Positions 23,315 to 31,548 of a stretch of DNA of 56,330 bases are shown here, one piece after another (the stretch's first letter is position 1; each line of letters begins with the position of its first letter). A program made the translations under genes and the position numbers. Below the pieces are notes generated by a model. That model was not told the DNA's origin, searched no databases, and worked only from the letters and a program-made list of their open reading frames with translations. The DNA comes from Paenibacillus alginolyticus DSM 5050 = NBRC 15375 (GTDB lineage: Bacteria > Bacillota > Bacilli > Paenibacillales > NBRC-103111). The stretch spans positions 1 through 56,330 of the forward strand of contig NZ_AUGY01000053.1 in NCBI RefSeq assembly GCF_000422905.1. The letters are read 5' to 3'.

Positions 23315-24460
23315 CTACTCAGACTCGATGCCTGAGTTGGCGAATAGGATTGCCTCGGTGGTCTCCCAGAGCTTCGGTAGGAACTGCATGACGTCCTCTG
23401 CACGGCGGATGAAGGAGTCGGTGGAAGTGATGCCGAGGTCGGCGATGATAGCCTCAAAGTCTGGAGTGAATGAACGGTGCAGGTCCGGTGGAGCGTCTGC
23501 AGCCAAAATCTTGTGGCAGCGGGCAAAGGTTGCGACGATCCAGAAGACCGCTTCACGGTGGTTGCCGGCCCGGATGAGTTCACGGCTTCCGTCGATTGCA
23601 ATTGGTCGTGTTGTGGCGGTGATGTCGGTACTAAAGAAGAAAGGTGTTTTGGCCGCGGTTGCAGCGGCGTCGTATACTAGTGCGAGCTTGGCGAGATGAT
23701 GTTCGATGCGCTTGGGGGTCAGATAAGCACAGCCTAGCAGCTTCAGCAGATCTGGGTAGAGGTCAGCGTGGCCGTATTCCGTAAGCACGTCGCGTGCGGC
23801 GAGGTAGCGGAGCCGCACCGTAGGGTTGCGAAGTGCGGCTACAAGGAGGACGTGCGTTGTTACGCCGGTCGGGAATAACCACGACGTCACCAGGTCGTGC
23901 AACGGTGCAGAAGTATCTATGGCCTGAAGCGCGTTCTCGATCTTCTGCCGAGCGTTCTCACATCGGCGACGTACCCACACCCGCTCAGCAAAGTGGCGAG
24001 ATACCTGTGTTTGCAGTCTGCGGAGCTGTCCGGTGGGGTCAGCAATGATCGAATGCACGCGGAAACTGCCTGCAAGGTGATAGGACGCCAGAACCCCATC
24101 GACCGAGGCGAGTTCGTTCCAAGACAAATACGTGGCCTCCACAAGGATGCCATCGTAGATGAACTTCCCAAGTTTGAGTGGGGGCTCTGCATGTGTGGTA
24201 ACGATCACGACATCGATATCGGAGGCTGCCGACAACTCAGCGTCATCAGGCAGCCCTACCGTCGAGCCGCTGAAATACGCCCCATGGAAATAAGCTTCTA
24301 GGCTGGCGTGGTGCATGACCCATTTAGCCGCTGCAGTTCGCGCAGACCCGACTTTCACGGAAGCTTGTTGAAGCTTATGACTTAACTTTATTTCGTTATG
24401 TTTAGCCAAGTGAATGCCCCCAACGACTAATATTTTTTTGAACGTCTTCATACAAGTCAA
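23315..24460 (-). CDS. Nucleotidyltransferase-domain protein, likely horizontally acquired
   Basis: 381 residues at most. The Pol-beta-type nucleotidyltransferase signature appears as YFSGSTVGLPDDAEL followed by ASDIDVVIVTT (the DxD metal site), with a third acidic residue expected in IYDGILVEATYLS. The rest is helical. The family adds nucleotides to small molecules or proteins, as in aminoglycoside-modifying or MNT-like enzymes; the target is unknown. GC content is far above the neighbours and the flanks are AT-rich, which suggests transfer. The first 30 or so residues (MTCMKTFKKILVVGGIHLAK) are AT-rich and may be a spurious extension; GTG 24358 is an alternative start. Its 3' end faces the glycosidase chimera. 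Confidence 0.7.
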   Translation of the reverse strand: MTCMKTFKKILVVGGIHLAKHNEIKLSHKLQQASVKVGSARTAAAKWVMHHASLEAYFHGAYFSGSTVGLPDDAELSAASDIDVVIVTTHAEPPLKLGKFIYDGILVEATYLSWNELASVDGVLASYHLAGSFRVHSIIADPTGQLRRLQTQVSRHFAERVWVRRRCENARQKIENALQAIDTSAPLHDLVTSWLFPTGVTTHVLLVAALRNPTVRLRYLAARDVLTEYGHADLYPDLLKLLGCAYLTPKRIEHHLAKLALVYDAAATAAKTPFFFSTDITATTRPIAIDGSRELIRAGNHREAVFWIVATFARCHKILAADAPPDLHRSFTPDFEAIIADLGITSTDSFIRRAEDVMQFLPKLWETTEAILFANSGIESE

Positions 24461-24825
24461 ACTTTAAAATGAGGATTGGGCTGCTCCTATGAATATGTGA
24501 TAGAGCACCATTGTATGATGTTTAGGTTCAAAGTTCCATTGTAAATTGAGTATGGATCAATTTCATAGTCTTAAGGTTAACTTTTTTGACTTTTTTTCGT
24601 TGATTTTGTCGAATGATAGTGAGTGAAAATTCCACATTAATCAGCAAAATACGACGATAATTGGATCTAAAAAATAATAGATACTTGATCAAAAAAATCC
24701 ATCTACTATTCGGGAAAGTTCATTGAAAACGCTATCATCATATTCTAAAATATGTTTAACTCATAGCAGTCCAATTTATTCCAGTGGTTTTATATCTAAA
24801 TATGTGAGAGGAGTCGATTGGAAGA
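24461..24825. other. AT-rich promoter region of the first sugar importer
   Basis: 365 bases, very AT-rich. It contains the promoter/cre described separately and a GAGAGGAG ribosome site near 24811. A 5' leader of about 70 bases separates promoter and gene. Between 24480 and 24720 I see no structure beyond poly-A/T tracts. Confidence 0.5.
24723..24751 (+). promoter_or_regulatory. Sigma-A promoter overlapped by a perfect CcpA cre site
   Basis: -35 TTGAAA (24723-24728), 17-bp spacer, -10 TAAAAT (24746-24751). TGAAAACGCTATCA (24724-24737) matches the cre consensus TGWNANCGNTNWCA at every fixed position and covers the -35 and upper spacer. CcpA binding there would block RNA polymerase, so the importer should be repressed by preferred sugars. 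Confidence 0.8.
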
Positions 24826-26184
24826 ATGGTAATGAAAAAAACGTGGGGGTTAACAACCAGCTCCGTCCTGATGCTAACGATGATTGTTACTGCTTGCAGC
24901 TCTTCTGCACCGGCAGGCGGCAATGCAGCGGATGCAACGAAGGGATCAACGTCTAAGGCTGGAAATGGAGAGGTTATCAAATTAAAGTGGAGTACTTGGG
25001 GTAATCCAGGAGAGTTAAAGCGCTTTTATGAACTGACAGATCAGTATAATAAAGATCATCCGAATGTGAAATGGGAGCTGGTACCCGTACCGAACGATGG
25101 CTACGAAGAGAAAATCATTACTCAACTGCAGGGTGGCACTGCGCCAGACGCATTTTACGCTGGAGATCAAACTGTCGTTAAACTTATTAGTAACGGTTCA
25201 ATCGAAGAATTGACACCATTGATGAAAGTAGGCAATGGCCCAATCAAAGCCGAGGATTTTGCTGAAGGATTATGGGGCGGTTCGAAGAAAGGCGATAAAA
25301 TATATGGAGTCACAGTCGACTGTAATCCGTTAGTCATGTACTACAACAAGACAGTATTGACTGAAGCAGGTATCACCGACGATCCACAGAAATTGTACGA
25401 ATCAGGGCAGTGGAATTGGAAGAAGCTACAAGAATTAACGGAGCAGCTAAAGTCCAAAAATAAATATGGCCTTGTACTTGAAGATTGGTCATCCCCGGTC
25501 TATTCATGGGTAACGTTAAACGGAGGTAAAGCTTACGATAAGCCTCAGGATGGCAAATTCATTGGAGATCAGGATCCGAAAACGGTTGAAGCCTTCCAAT
25601 ATCTTGCGGAAAACACAAAGAACAAAAACTTTGTATTCTCAGGTTCACTTCCTAAAGGACAAGGCCCAGATGCCATGTTCATGTCGAACCAAGTCGGATT
25701 TGGGATTGCTGGCCGTTGGTGGGTTCCGCAGTTTAATGCAAACACTTCTTTAAAATACGACATTGTCCCACTGCCAACTAACACTGGCAAAAAAATGGAA
25801 CCAGCTGGCATTCCAACAGCTTACATGGTTATGAATAAAAAGACAGCTCATGCTAAAGAGACTTATGAGTTTCTATCCTACTTTGTTTCCAAGGATGGTC
25901 AAAACTTCCGTCTTAAGGGGGGGAATGCAGTTCCTTCGATTAGCGGTGTAGATGATCTCGTATTGGATAAGAATGCACAGCCGGCACATGCGCAATATTT
26001 CCTCGATGCTCGTGAGATTGGTTATGCCCTATGGCCTTCCGAATCAGCTGTTCCTGGAGCTTCTGATGTTGTGAAAGATAACTACGACCTCTTGTTATTA
26101 GGCAAACAGGATGCTCAGACGACATTAAAGAAAATAAGCGAAGGTGTTAATAAGAAGATCGACGAAGTAAAAGCGAAAAAATAG
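24826..26184 (+). CDS. Sugar ABC transporter substrate-binding lipoprotein (CUT1 family)
   Basis: 452 residues. A type II signal peptide ends at the lipobox (I)VTAC near residue 26, followed by a Ser/Gly/Ala linker. The mature part is an SBP family 1 protein (IKLKWSTWGNPGELKRFYELTDQYNKDHPNVKWELV, TAPDAFYAGD, GVTVDCNPLVMYYNKTVL). It is anchored outside the membrane and delivers an oligosaccharide to the two permeases encoded next. The start is ATG 24826 or 24832. A hairpin 28 bases after the stop lets it be made in excess over the permeases. Repression by CcpA is indicated by the cre site upstream. Confidence 0.92.
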   Translation: MVMKKTWGLTTSSVLMLTMIVTACSSSAPAGGNAADATKGSTSKAGNGEVIKLKWSTWGNPGELKRFYELTDQYNKDHPNVKWELVPVPNDGYEEKIITQLQGGTAPDAFYAGDQTVVKLISNGSIEELTPLMKVGNGPIKAEDFAEGLWGGSKKGDKIYGVTVDCNPLVMYYNKTVLTEAGITDDPQKLYESGQWNWKKLQELTEQLKSKNKYGLVLEDWSSPVYSWVTLNGGKAYDKPQDGKFIGDQDPKTVEAFQYLAENTKNKNFVFSGSLPKGQGPDAMFMSNQVGFGIAGRWWVPQFNANTSLKYDIVPLPTNTGKKMEPAGIPTAYMVMNKKTAHAKETYEFLSYFVSKDGQNFRLKGGNAVPSISGVDDLVLDKNAQPAHAQYFLDAREIGYALWPSESAVPGASDVVKDNYDLLLLGKQDAQTTLKKISEGVNKKIDEVKAKK

Positions 26185-26211
26185 AATGCATGTACGGTAA
26201 TGTGTGACATG

Positions 26212-26249
26212 AAGGAGGGAAGGATGTTTGTATTCCGTCCCTCCTTTTT
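26212..26249 (+). terminator. Attenuating terminator between binding protein and permeases
   Basis: AAGGAGGGA pairs with TCCCTCCTT, then TTTA. This placement is usual in ABC importer operons, where the binding protein is needed in larger amounts. Confidence 0.75.
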
Positions 26250-26284
26250 ATTCTTTTTGAAACCATTTATAGGGGAGGACTTGC

Positions 26285-27163
26285 ATGAACCGTAAACGTT
26301 CTAATACATTCTGGGGGTATTTCTTTATTGCTCCACAATTAATCGGACTGCTTTCCTTTTCACTTATCCCTCTGATCACAACCTTTGTTTTGAGTACATT
26401 AGATTGGGATGGATTTCAGCCTGCGACTTTTATTGGATTTAATAATTTCAGTTACGCCTTTCATAATCCTGATTTCCAGAAGGCACTAGTGAATACCCTT
26501 TATTATTCCTTTTTAACGGTCCCAATGGGTATTTTTCTTGCGATATTGGTCGCTGTTGCTTTGAATAAAGTGAGATATCGTGTTATGTATCGCTTGTTTT
26601 TCTTCATGCCAGTAGTTACAAGCTCTGTCGCTGTCGCGATTGTATGGATGTGGCTGCTTAATGGTGACTTCGGTATCATCAATTTTCTGCTGCATAGCTT
26701 GTTCGGCATTAAAGGGCCACAATGGTTGACCAACTTGAACCTTGTCCTGCCATCTTTGGCGATTGTAAGCATTTGGCAAAAATTGGGGTTTAACATGATC
26801 ATTTTTCTGGCTGGTTTACAAGGAATATCCAGAGATTACTATGAGGCTTCCATGATCGACGGTGCATCAAGGTCACAGCAATTCTGGAAAATTACTGTGC
26901 CCCTTTTGTCACCAACTACCTTATTTGTTACCATTATTGGCATTATTGACTCGTTTAAAATCTTTGATACGGCTTTCGTTATGACGAGCGGTGGTCCAGC
27001 AAAAGCTAGTTATACGATTGTGTATCATTTGTACGAGCTAGCCTTCAAAAACTTTCAATTCGGACGCAGTGCGGCAGCGGCTACTATGCTTTTTGTTATT
27101 ATTCTGACTTTTACCATTGCACAGACCTATATTTCACGCAAATGGGTCCATTACGCGGATTAA
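26285..27163 (+). CDS. Sugar ABC transporter permease (MalF/UgpA-like)
   Basis: 292 residues with six membrane segments, starting with FWGYFFIAPQLIGLLSFSLIPLI. The EAA loop YYEASMIDGASRSQQFWKITVPLL contacts the ATPase, which is not encoded here and is probably a shared MsmX-type subunit. It pairs with the next gene (12-base gap) to form the heterodimeric channel. The ribosome site is AGGGGAGG. Confidence 0.93.
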   Translation: MNRKRSNTFWGYFFIAPQLIGLLSFSLIPLITTFVLSTLDWDGFQPATFIGFNNFSYAFHNPDFQKALVNTLYYSFLTVPMGIFLAILVAVALNKVRYRVMYRLFFFMPVVTSSVAVAIVWMWLLNGDFGIINFLLHSLFGIKGPQWLTNLNLVLPSLAIVSIWQKLGFNMIIFLAGLQGISRDYYEASMIDGASRSQQFWKITVPLLSPTTLFVTIIGIIDSFKIFDTAFVMTSGGPAKASYTIVYHLYELAFKNFQFGRSAAAATMLFVIILTFTIAQTYISRKWVHYAD

Positions 27164-27175
27164 GGAGGATTTCGC

Positions 27176-28066
27176 ATGAAAACGGTAAATCAGAAATTAG
27201 TTCCAGCAGGAACAGTATCCAGTAAACAAAAGAGCAGCCAGATAGGTAGTAAAGTATCCACCATCATTCTGCATGTGCTGTTAATTTTAGCCTCTGTAGT
27301 CATGTTTGGCCCGTTTCTATGGATGGCATTCAGCGGTTTAAAAGACTTAGCCCAAATCTTTCAAGTACCGCCGACCTTATTTCCAAATCCATGGAGATGG
27401 GAGAATATTAGCCGATCTCTAACAGCTATGCCATTTGATAAGGCATACATAAACAGTGCTTATATTTCTGTGATCGTGGTACTGAGTCAATTGTTAACAT
27501 GCTCTATGGCTGCTTTTTCATTTGCTAAAATTGATTTTCCCTTTCGTAATGTTCTCTTTATCCTGTTTCTTTCCATGTTGATGGTTCCCGAACAGGTTAC
27601 GATCGTTCCGCTATACATCATTTTGAAAAATCTCGGCTGGCTCGATACGCATTTATCGCTCATTGTTCCGGATGCATTGTTCAGTGCTTTTGGTGTATTT
27701 TTATTGAGGCAATTTTTTATGGGTATCCCACGTGACTTATCAGAAGCAGCCTACGTAGATGGTGCGAACATGTGGAAGATTTACTGGCGTATCATGGTCC
27801 CTCTCATTCGTCCGGCACTAGCCTCGTTGGCGATAGTTTCGTTCTTGGGAAATTGGAACAGTTTTTTTAAACCTGTTATTTTCCTGAGCTCAACCGACAA
27901 CTTTACCGTACCTTTGATGCTTAGTACGTTTAAGGGACTCTATGTGACTGACTGGACGTTAATGATGTCCGGTTCTGCTATTGCCGTCATGCCTGTACTG
28001 CTCGTTTATCTTGTTCTTCAACGTAATATTATCGAGGGCATATCTATGACAGGCATTAAGGGTTAA
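27176..28066 (+). CDS. Sugar ABC transporter permease (MalG/UgpE-like)
   Basis: 296 residues. A polar N-terminal 25 residues is followed by six membrane segments and the EAA loop DLSEAAYVDGANMWKIYWRIMVPLIRP. It is the second channel subunit. The ribosome site is TAAGGAGG, 12 bases after the previous stop. Its 3' end overlaps that of the convergent AraC gene by 11 bases, so transcripts from both sides may collide. Confidence 0.93.
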   Translation: MKTVNQKLVPAGTVSSKQKSSQIGSKVSTIILHVLLILASVVMFGPFLWMAFSGLKDLAQIFQVPPTLFPNPWRWENISRSLTAMPFDKAYINSAYISVIVVLSQLLTCSMAAFSFAKIDFPFRNVLFILFLSMLMVPEQVTIVPLYIILKNLGWLDTHLSLIVPDALFSAFGVFLLRQFFMGIPRDLSEAAYVDGANMWKIYWRIMVPLIRPALASLAIVSFLGNWNSFFKPVIFLSSTDNFTVPLMLSTFKGLYVTDWTLMMSGSAIAVMPVLLVYLVLQRNIIEGISMTGIKG

Positions 28067-29036
28067 TGTGAAAATAAACATTAATCGGATAATTTTCTTC
28101 TAATCGTTCGTCAGGAACGATGTGTTGGACACGTGGGTCTGTGTATTCTTTGCGGTATTCTGTCGCTGTCATACCGTAATAGGCGGTAAAAGATCGTGAA
28201 AAGTAATGATTCTCAGCATATCCACACTGCGAGGCGATTTCTTTAATGCTAAGTGTACTATGACGAAGCATATGAGAAGCGCGTTCTAGCCGCAATTGAA
28301 TGATCATTTGACGCAAAGGAATTCCGATGACACGTACGAAGACTCTAGTCAGGTGTTCATGAGATAACTGACAATGAGCTGCAATATCGGCTACGGTGAT
28401 AGGCTCAAGGAGCCTATTACGAATATAGGTTAATGCTTTGCTCACCACGAGCGGATAGGCGGGGTCGGTTACGGCCTCTTTTTTATTTTTTAAATATTCC
28501 ATAGAGAGGACTGAAGTGTTTTTGCTTTTATTGCCCAAGTATTCAAGTTCGCTAAGCAGAGCTGACAATAAGATATTGCATCGATTAATATCTTTCTCTT
28601 CATGAGCGATGTGGAGGATCTGGCTGATTATAGCCGATGGTAGTCCACCTTCCCTAACCGGTATTACATCACAACATTTCGTACTAAATAGCGTAGGCGC
28701 GAACCATTCACCACCATTGAAATGCAGAAAAAGATGACGAGTTGCTGCGGTCTCTCCGAAATGATAGCTGTGAGTTTCCCCTGCCTTCGTAAGGACCCAA
28801 CAGGGCTGATTCAATGTATAAACTTGATCTCCATTTCGGTAGATAGTTCCATTTCCCTGAGGGAAAAACACCAACTCATTATCGTCTAAAATACGTGGTC
28901 CCAGCTTCCAGTTACGTCGAACAATAAAGTCACCGCAGTAGTGTAAAGTAGGCAATTTTTCATTCAATTGGAGGCACCCTTTCTGATCAAATAAATCCAT
29001 TGAAATCCTTTCTTTATCTATTGTAAACGAATTCAC
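28056..29036 (-). CDS. AraC-family regulator with N-terminal cupin-like sensor
   Basis: 326 residues. The N-terminal half is an arabinose-binding-like barrel (RNWKLGPRILDDNELVFFPQGNGTIYRNGDQVYTL, then GETHSYHFG). The C-terminal half has two HTHs (ITVADIAAHCQLSHEHLTRVF, then LSIKEIASQCGYAENHYFSRSFTAYYGMTATEYRKEY). It probably senses a sugar and activates the adjacent importer or the divergent ferritin-like gene; the start-to-start gap on that side is only 49 bases. No clear direct repeats were found for its binding. The 3' end overlaps the permease gene by 11 bases. Confidence 0.9.
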   Translation of the reverse strand: MNSFTIDKERISMDLFDQKGCLQLNEKLPTLHYCGDFIVRRNWKLGPRILDDNELVFFPQGNGTIYRNGDQVYTLNQPCWVLTKAGETHSYHFGETAATRHLFLHFNGGEWFAPTLFSTKCCDVIPVREGGLPSAIISQILHIAHEEKDINRCNILLSALLSELEYLGNKSKNTSVLSMEYLKNKKEAVTDPAYPLVVSKALTYIRNRLLEPITVADIAAHCQLSHEHLTRVFVRVIGIPLRQMIIQLRLERASHMLRHSTLSIKEIASQCGYAENHYFSRSFTAYYGMTATEYRKEYTDPRVQHIVPDERLEENYPINVYFHINP

Positions 29037-29085
29037 ATTAAGAGAAAATGAAATTATTCAGCGCTCGTTATAGGAGGGAATCAAG

Positions 29086-30351
29086 TTGGAAATTACATTT
29101 ACAGGAATTGCTAATCCACATTCAATTGGTGCTTTTGGTGTGGATGCAAACGCTAAGATACTGCAGAGATATAGGTTCATTCATGAGCGTCTTATGTTTA
29201 TAGGTGCAGCTCAGCTGCCTGCACGACATAACTGGGACATCAAAACTGCGATGGGACGACACATCTATGAGGATGCAGAAGCAGCGGATCAGCTTCGTAC
29301 ACGTGTGAGCCATCTGCGTACGCCTCTTGCTAACGTTGGGCAGGAACCAGATCCAGCTTTAACGCTGCTTATGGACGAAATTCTTCATGCTCGTACAGAT
29401 TCCGAATGGATAGCTGGCGTGTATACAGTGATTAAACCAGCGCTTATTGAAGCTTATAAGAGCCATATACAACGTACACAACAAATTGTAGATCAACCGA
29501 CTATTCGTATATTACGCTCAATCCTTCTCGATCTGGAGGAACAAGTAAATTGGGGGGAAGCAGCAATTGCTCACCTGAAGAACGAGGGGGAATGGGAAGA
29601 GGCTGGTTCTGAAGAACTATGTACATTGTTAAAGCGATGCATCCTTGCAGCAGGTGGAATGAGCAACGAAATGAAAAGGTCTACAGAAATACCAGAACGT
29701 GTAAGATCATTCCAGGTCTATCAATTGCCCAAAAAATCGCAACGAGAAGCACGTATGGGTGAAACAACCCTTTACCGTACAAGTATGGGAATGAAATTCG
29801 AGAAGCCGAATGATGACAGACTTGTCGGTATGATGAGAGTACGTCAGGAAGAGATGACGGCGGCGGAACTGATTGCGGCTGTGTTATGGTCACAAAAAGG
29901 AATGCCGTGGGCATTCTATCGGGACTTAGCAAGGCACTTGTGGGATGAGGTTCGCCATGCGTTGTTTGGTCAAGCAGCTCTGGAGGCTGAAGGGTTGAAT
30001 TGGCGTTCACGCCCGCAATATACGTCTGATTATGATATCAATATAGAAAAAATCCCGAGTGCCCAATACGCGTGGCTAAGTATTGGAATCGAAGAAGGGG
30101 CGATGAAGCGACCGGGGAAAGTAGGGGAATTTGAATTCTGCAGAGATCAAGTGAAGCATCCATTAATGACTCAGTTCCAGGATTACGATTGGGCAGATGA
30201 GGTGGTCCATGCTTCCTTCGGCCGTACATGGACTCCTGAGCTATTTGGTGAAGAACTAGGATTTATACGTGAAGTTGCGAAGCATGAGTTAGATCATTTT
30301 TTCAGTGAAGTTCGAAAGGCAGAAGAGATAGCTGCTGCCGAAGAGAAATAG
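29086..30351 (+). CDS. DUF455-like ferritin-fold protein
   Basis: 421 residues, entirely helical. Two acidic four-helix parts carry metal-ligand type motifs: ERLMFIGAAQLPARHNWDIK near the start, then QEEMTAAELIAAVLWS, ARHLWDEVRHALFGQAALE and DYDWADEVVHASFGR. The E..H spacing suggests a ferritin-like di-metal centre, as in the DUF455 family. Enzymatic activity is not known; diiron oxidase-type reactions are possible. It is divergent from the AraC gene and followed by DUF1861, which suggests involvement in carbohydrate-linked metabolism. The ribosome site is TAGGAGGG. Confidence 0.7.
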   Translation: MEITFTGIANPHSIGAFGVDANAKILQRYRFIHERLMFIGAAQLPARHNWDIKTAMGRHIYEDAEAADQLRTRVSHLRTPLANVGQEPDPALTLLMDEILHARTDSEWIAGVYTVIKPALIEAYKSHIQRTQQIVDQPTIRILRSILLDLEEQVNWGEAAIAHLKNEGEWEEAGSEELCTLLKRCILAAGGMSNEMKRSTEIPERVRSFQVYQLPKKSQREARMGETTLYRTSMGMKFEKPNDDRLVGMMRVRQEEMTAAELIAAVLWSQKGMPWAFYRDLARHLWDEVRHALFGQAALEAEGLNWRSRPQYTSDYDINIEKIPSAQYAWLSIGIEEGAMKRPGKVGEFEFCRDQVKHPLMTQFQDYDWADEVVHASFGRTWTPELFGEELGFIREVAKHELDHFFSEVRKAEEIAAAEEK

Positions 30352-30477
30352 CTATTACCTATATAAAAACCAACGATTGTAAATTCTCAATAGTAATTCC
30401 TAAAAATCGAAATTTACTTTTCTCTATGCCTACTTTATGATCAAAAACATCACAAATAGGAATGGGGAGAAGGTACA

Positions 30478-31419
30478 TTGACACTTTCTTTGTGTAACGA
30501 AGTAAAGTCCTCCAAGCAGCTGCTAGAGGCATTCAACAAGAAAGCTTACGGTGCGGAAAAGCTTGTTTTCGCAGGCGTTGGCGATAAGGATGTATATAAT
30601 ATTGCGGCTCCTTTTATAGACGGCGGCGAGATGGTTCTTGCTGGTCGTGTGGAGTCTCGTGATTCAGAGCGTTCAGAGGTTATGTTCTTCGTAAATCACA
30701 GCGGTACATGGATACCGAGGGAGGGGAGCGTTTCCTTTGATTTGCAGGATCCGTTTATCACGTTTATCTCCGGGGAGTTAGTTTTCGGTGGTGTCGAGGT
30801 CGTCTTTGATACGGAGAATCCTAAGCAGGTCGTAACATGGCGTACCTTGTTCTATAAGGGAACGGATATACAAGATTTAACTTACTTTGCCTGCGGTCCT
30901 GATCATATGAAAGATATCCGCCTAATCGAGTATGCAAACGGTCGAATAGGTGTATTTACACGACCATTTGGCGTTGACGGAGCCCGTGCTGTCATTGGTT
31001 ATACAGAAATTGAAAAGCTCGAAGATTTGAATGAAGCTGTGATCGATGCAGCTCCTGTATTCACGGATCAGTTTCTGAAGGATGAATGGGGCGGCGTAAA
31101 TGAAGTACACTTGTTGAACAACGGTCTCGCGGGTGTTCTTGGTCACATCTCTTACATGGAAGAAGGCGAGATTCGCCATTATCATGCGATGACGTTTGCT
31201 TTCGATCCGAAGACTTCACAAAGAAGTCCAATTAAGATTATCGCAACACGTGATCAATTTCCACAAGGACCTGCCAAGAGAAACGATCTCATTGATGTTA
31301 TTTTTAGCGGAGGTCTTCATCGATTAGAGGATGGAAGGGCGATGCTGTATGCAGGTGTAAGCGATGCAGAAGCACATAAACTGCTTATTGATGATCCATT
31401 CGAGGAATACGAAAAATAG
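30478..31419 (+). CDS. DUF1861-family five-bladed beta-propeller protein
   Basis: 313 residues from TTG 30478, ribosome site GGGGAGAAGG. Repeated strand-turn motifs (YNIAAPFIDGGEMVLAGRVE, FFVNHSGTWIP, FTRPFGVDGARAVIGYTEIE, GGLHRLEDGRAMLYAGVSDAE) give a propeller similar to GH43/GH130 clan proteins. DUF1861 genes usually sit with mannoside or beta-glucan utilisation genes, but no activity is proven to my knowledge. Ends in a terminator. The cytosolic location (no signal peptide) fits action on an imported oligosaccharide. The next genes downstream are an AraC regulator and the second importer. Confidence 0.75.
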   Translation: MTLSLCNEVKSSKQLLEAFNKKAYGAEKLVFAGVGDKDVYNIAAPFIDGGEMVLAGRVESRDSERSEVMFFVNHSGTWIPREGSVSFDLQDPFITFISGELVFGGVEVVFDTENPKQVVTWRTLFYKGTDIQDLTYFACGPDHMKDIRLIEYANGRIGVFTRPFGVDGARAVIGYTEIEKLEDLNEAVIDAAPVFTDQFLKDEWGGVNEVHLLNNGLAGVLGHISYMEEGEIRHYHAMTFAFDPKTSQRSPIKIIATRDQFPQGPAKRNDLIDVIFSGGLHRLEDGRAMLYAGVSDAEAHKLLIDDPFEEYEK

Positions 31420-31431
31420 GTAAGAACATCG

Positions 31432-31464
31432 CTCCTCCTGATTATCGATCAGGTGGGGTTTTTG
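31432..31464 (+). terminator. Intrinsic terminator after DUF1861 gene
   Basis: CCTCCTGAT pairs with ATCAGGTGGGG (one G-T) around a TATCG loop, then TTTTT. Confidence 0.75.
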
Positions 31465-31548
31465 CTGATTTTTAAAATAGAGTCATCTTTTTCAAGGATG
31501 CTTTCATGAAGGTGGATGGGTTATGATGGAGTCAAGGGGGACTACATC

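Noticed and set aside
24461..24720. Riboswitch or T-box in the long AT-rich leader
   Set aside because: No conserved T-box (TGGNACC) or compact pairing found, and the stretch lies upstream of the inferred promoter.
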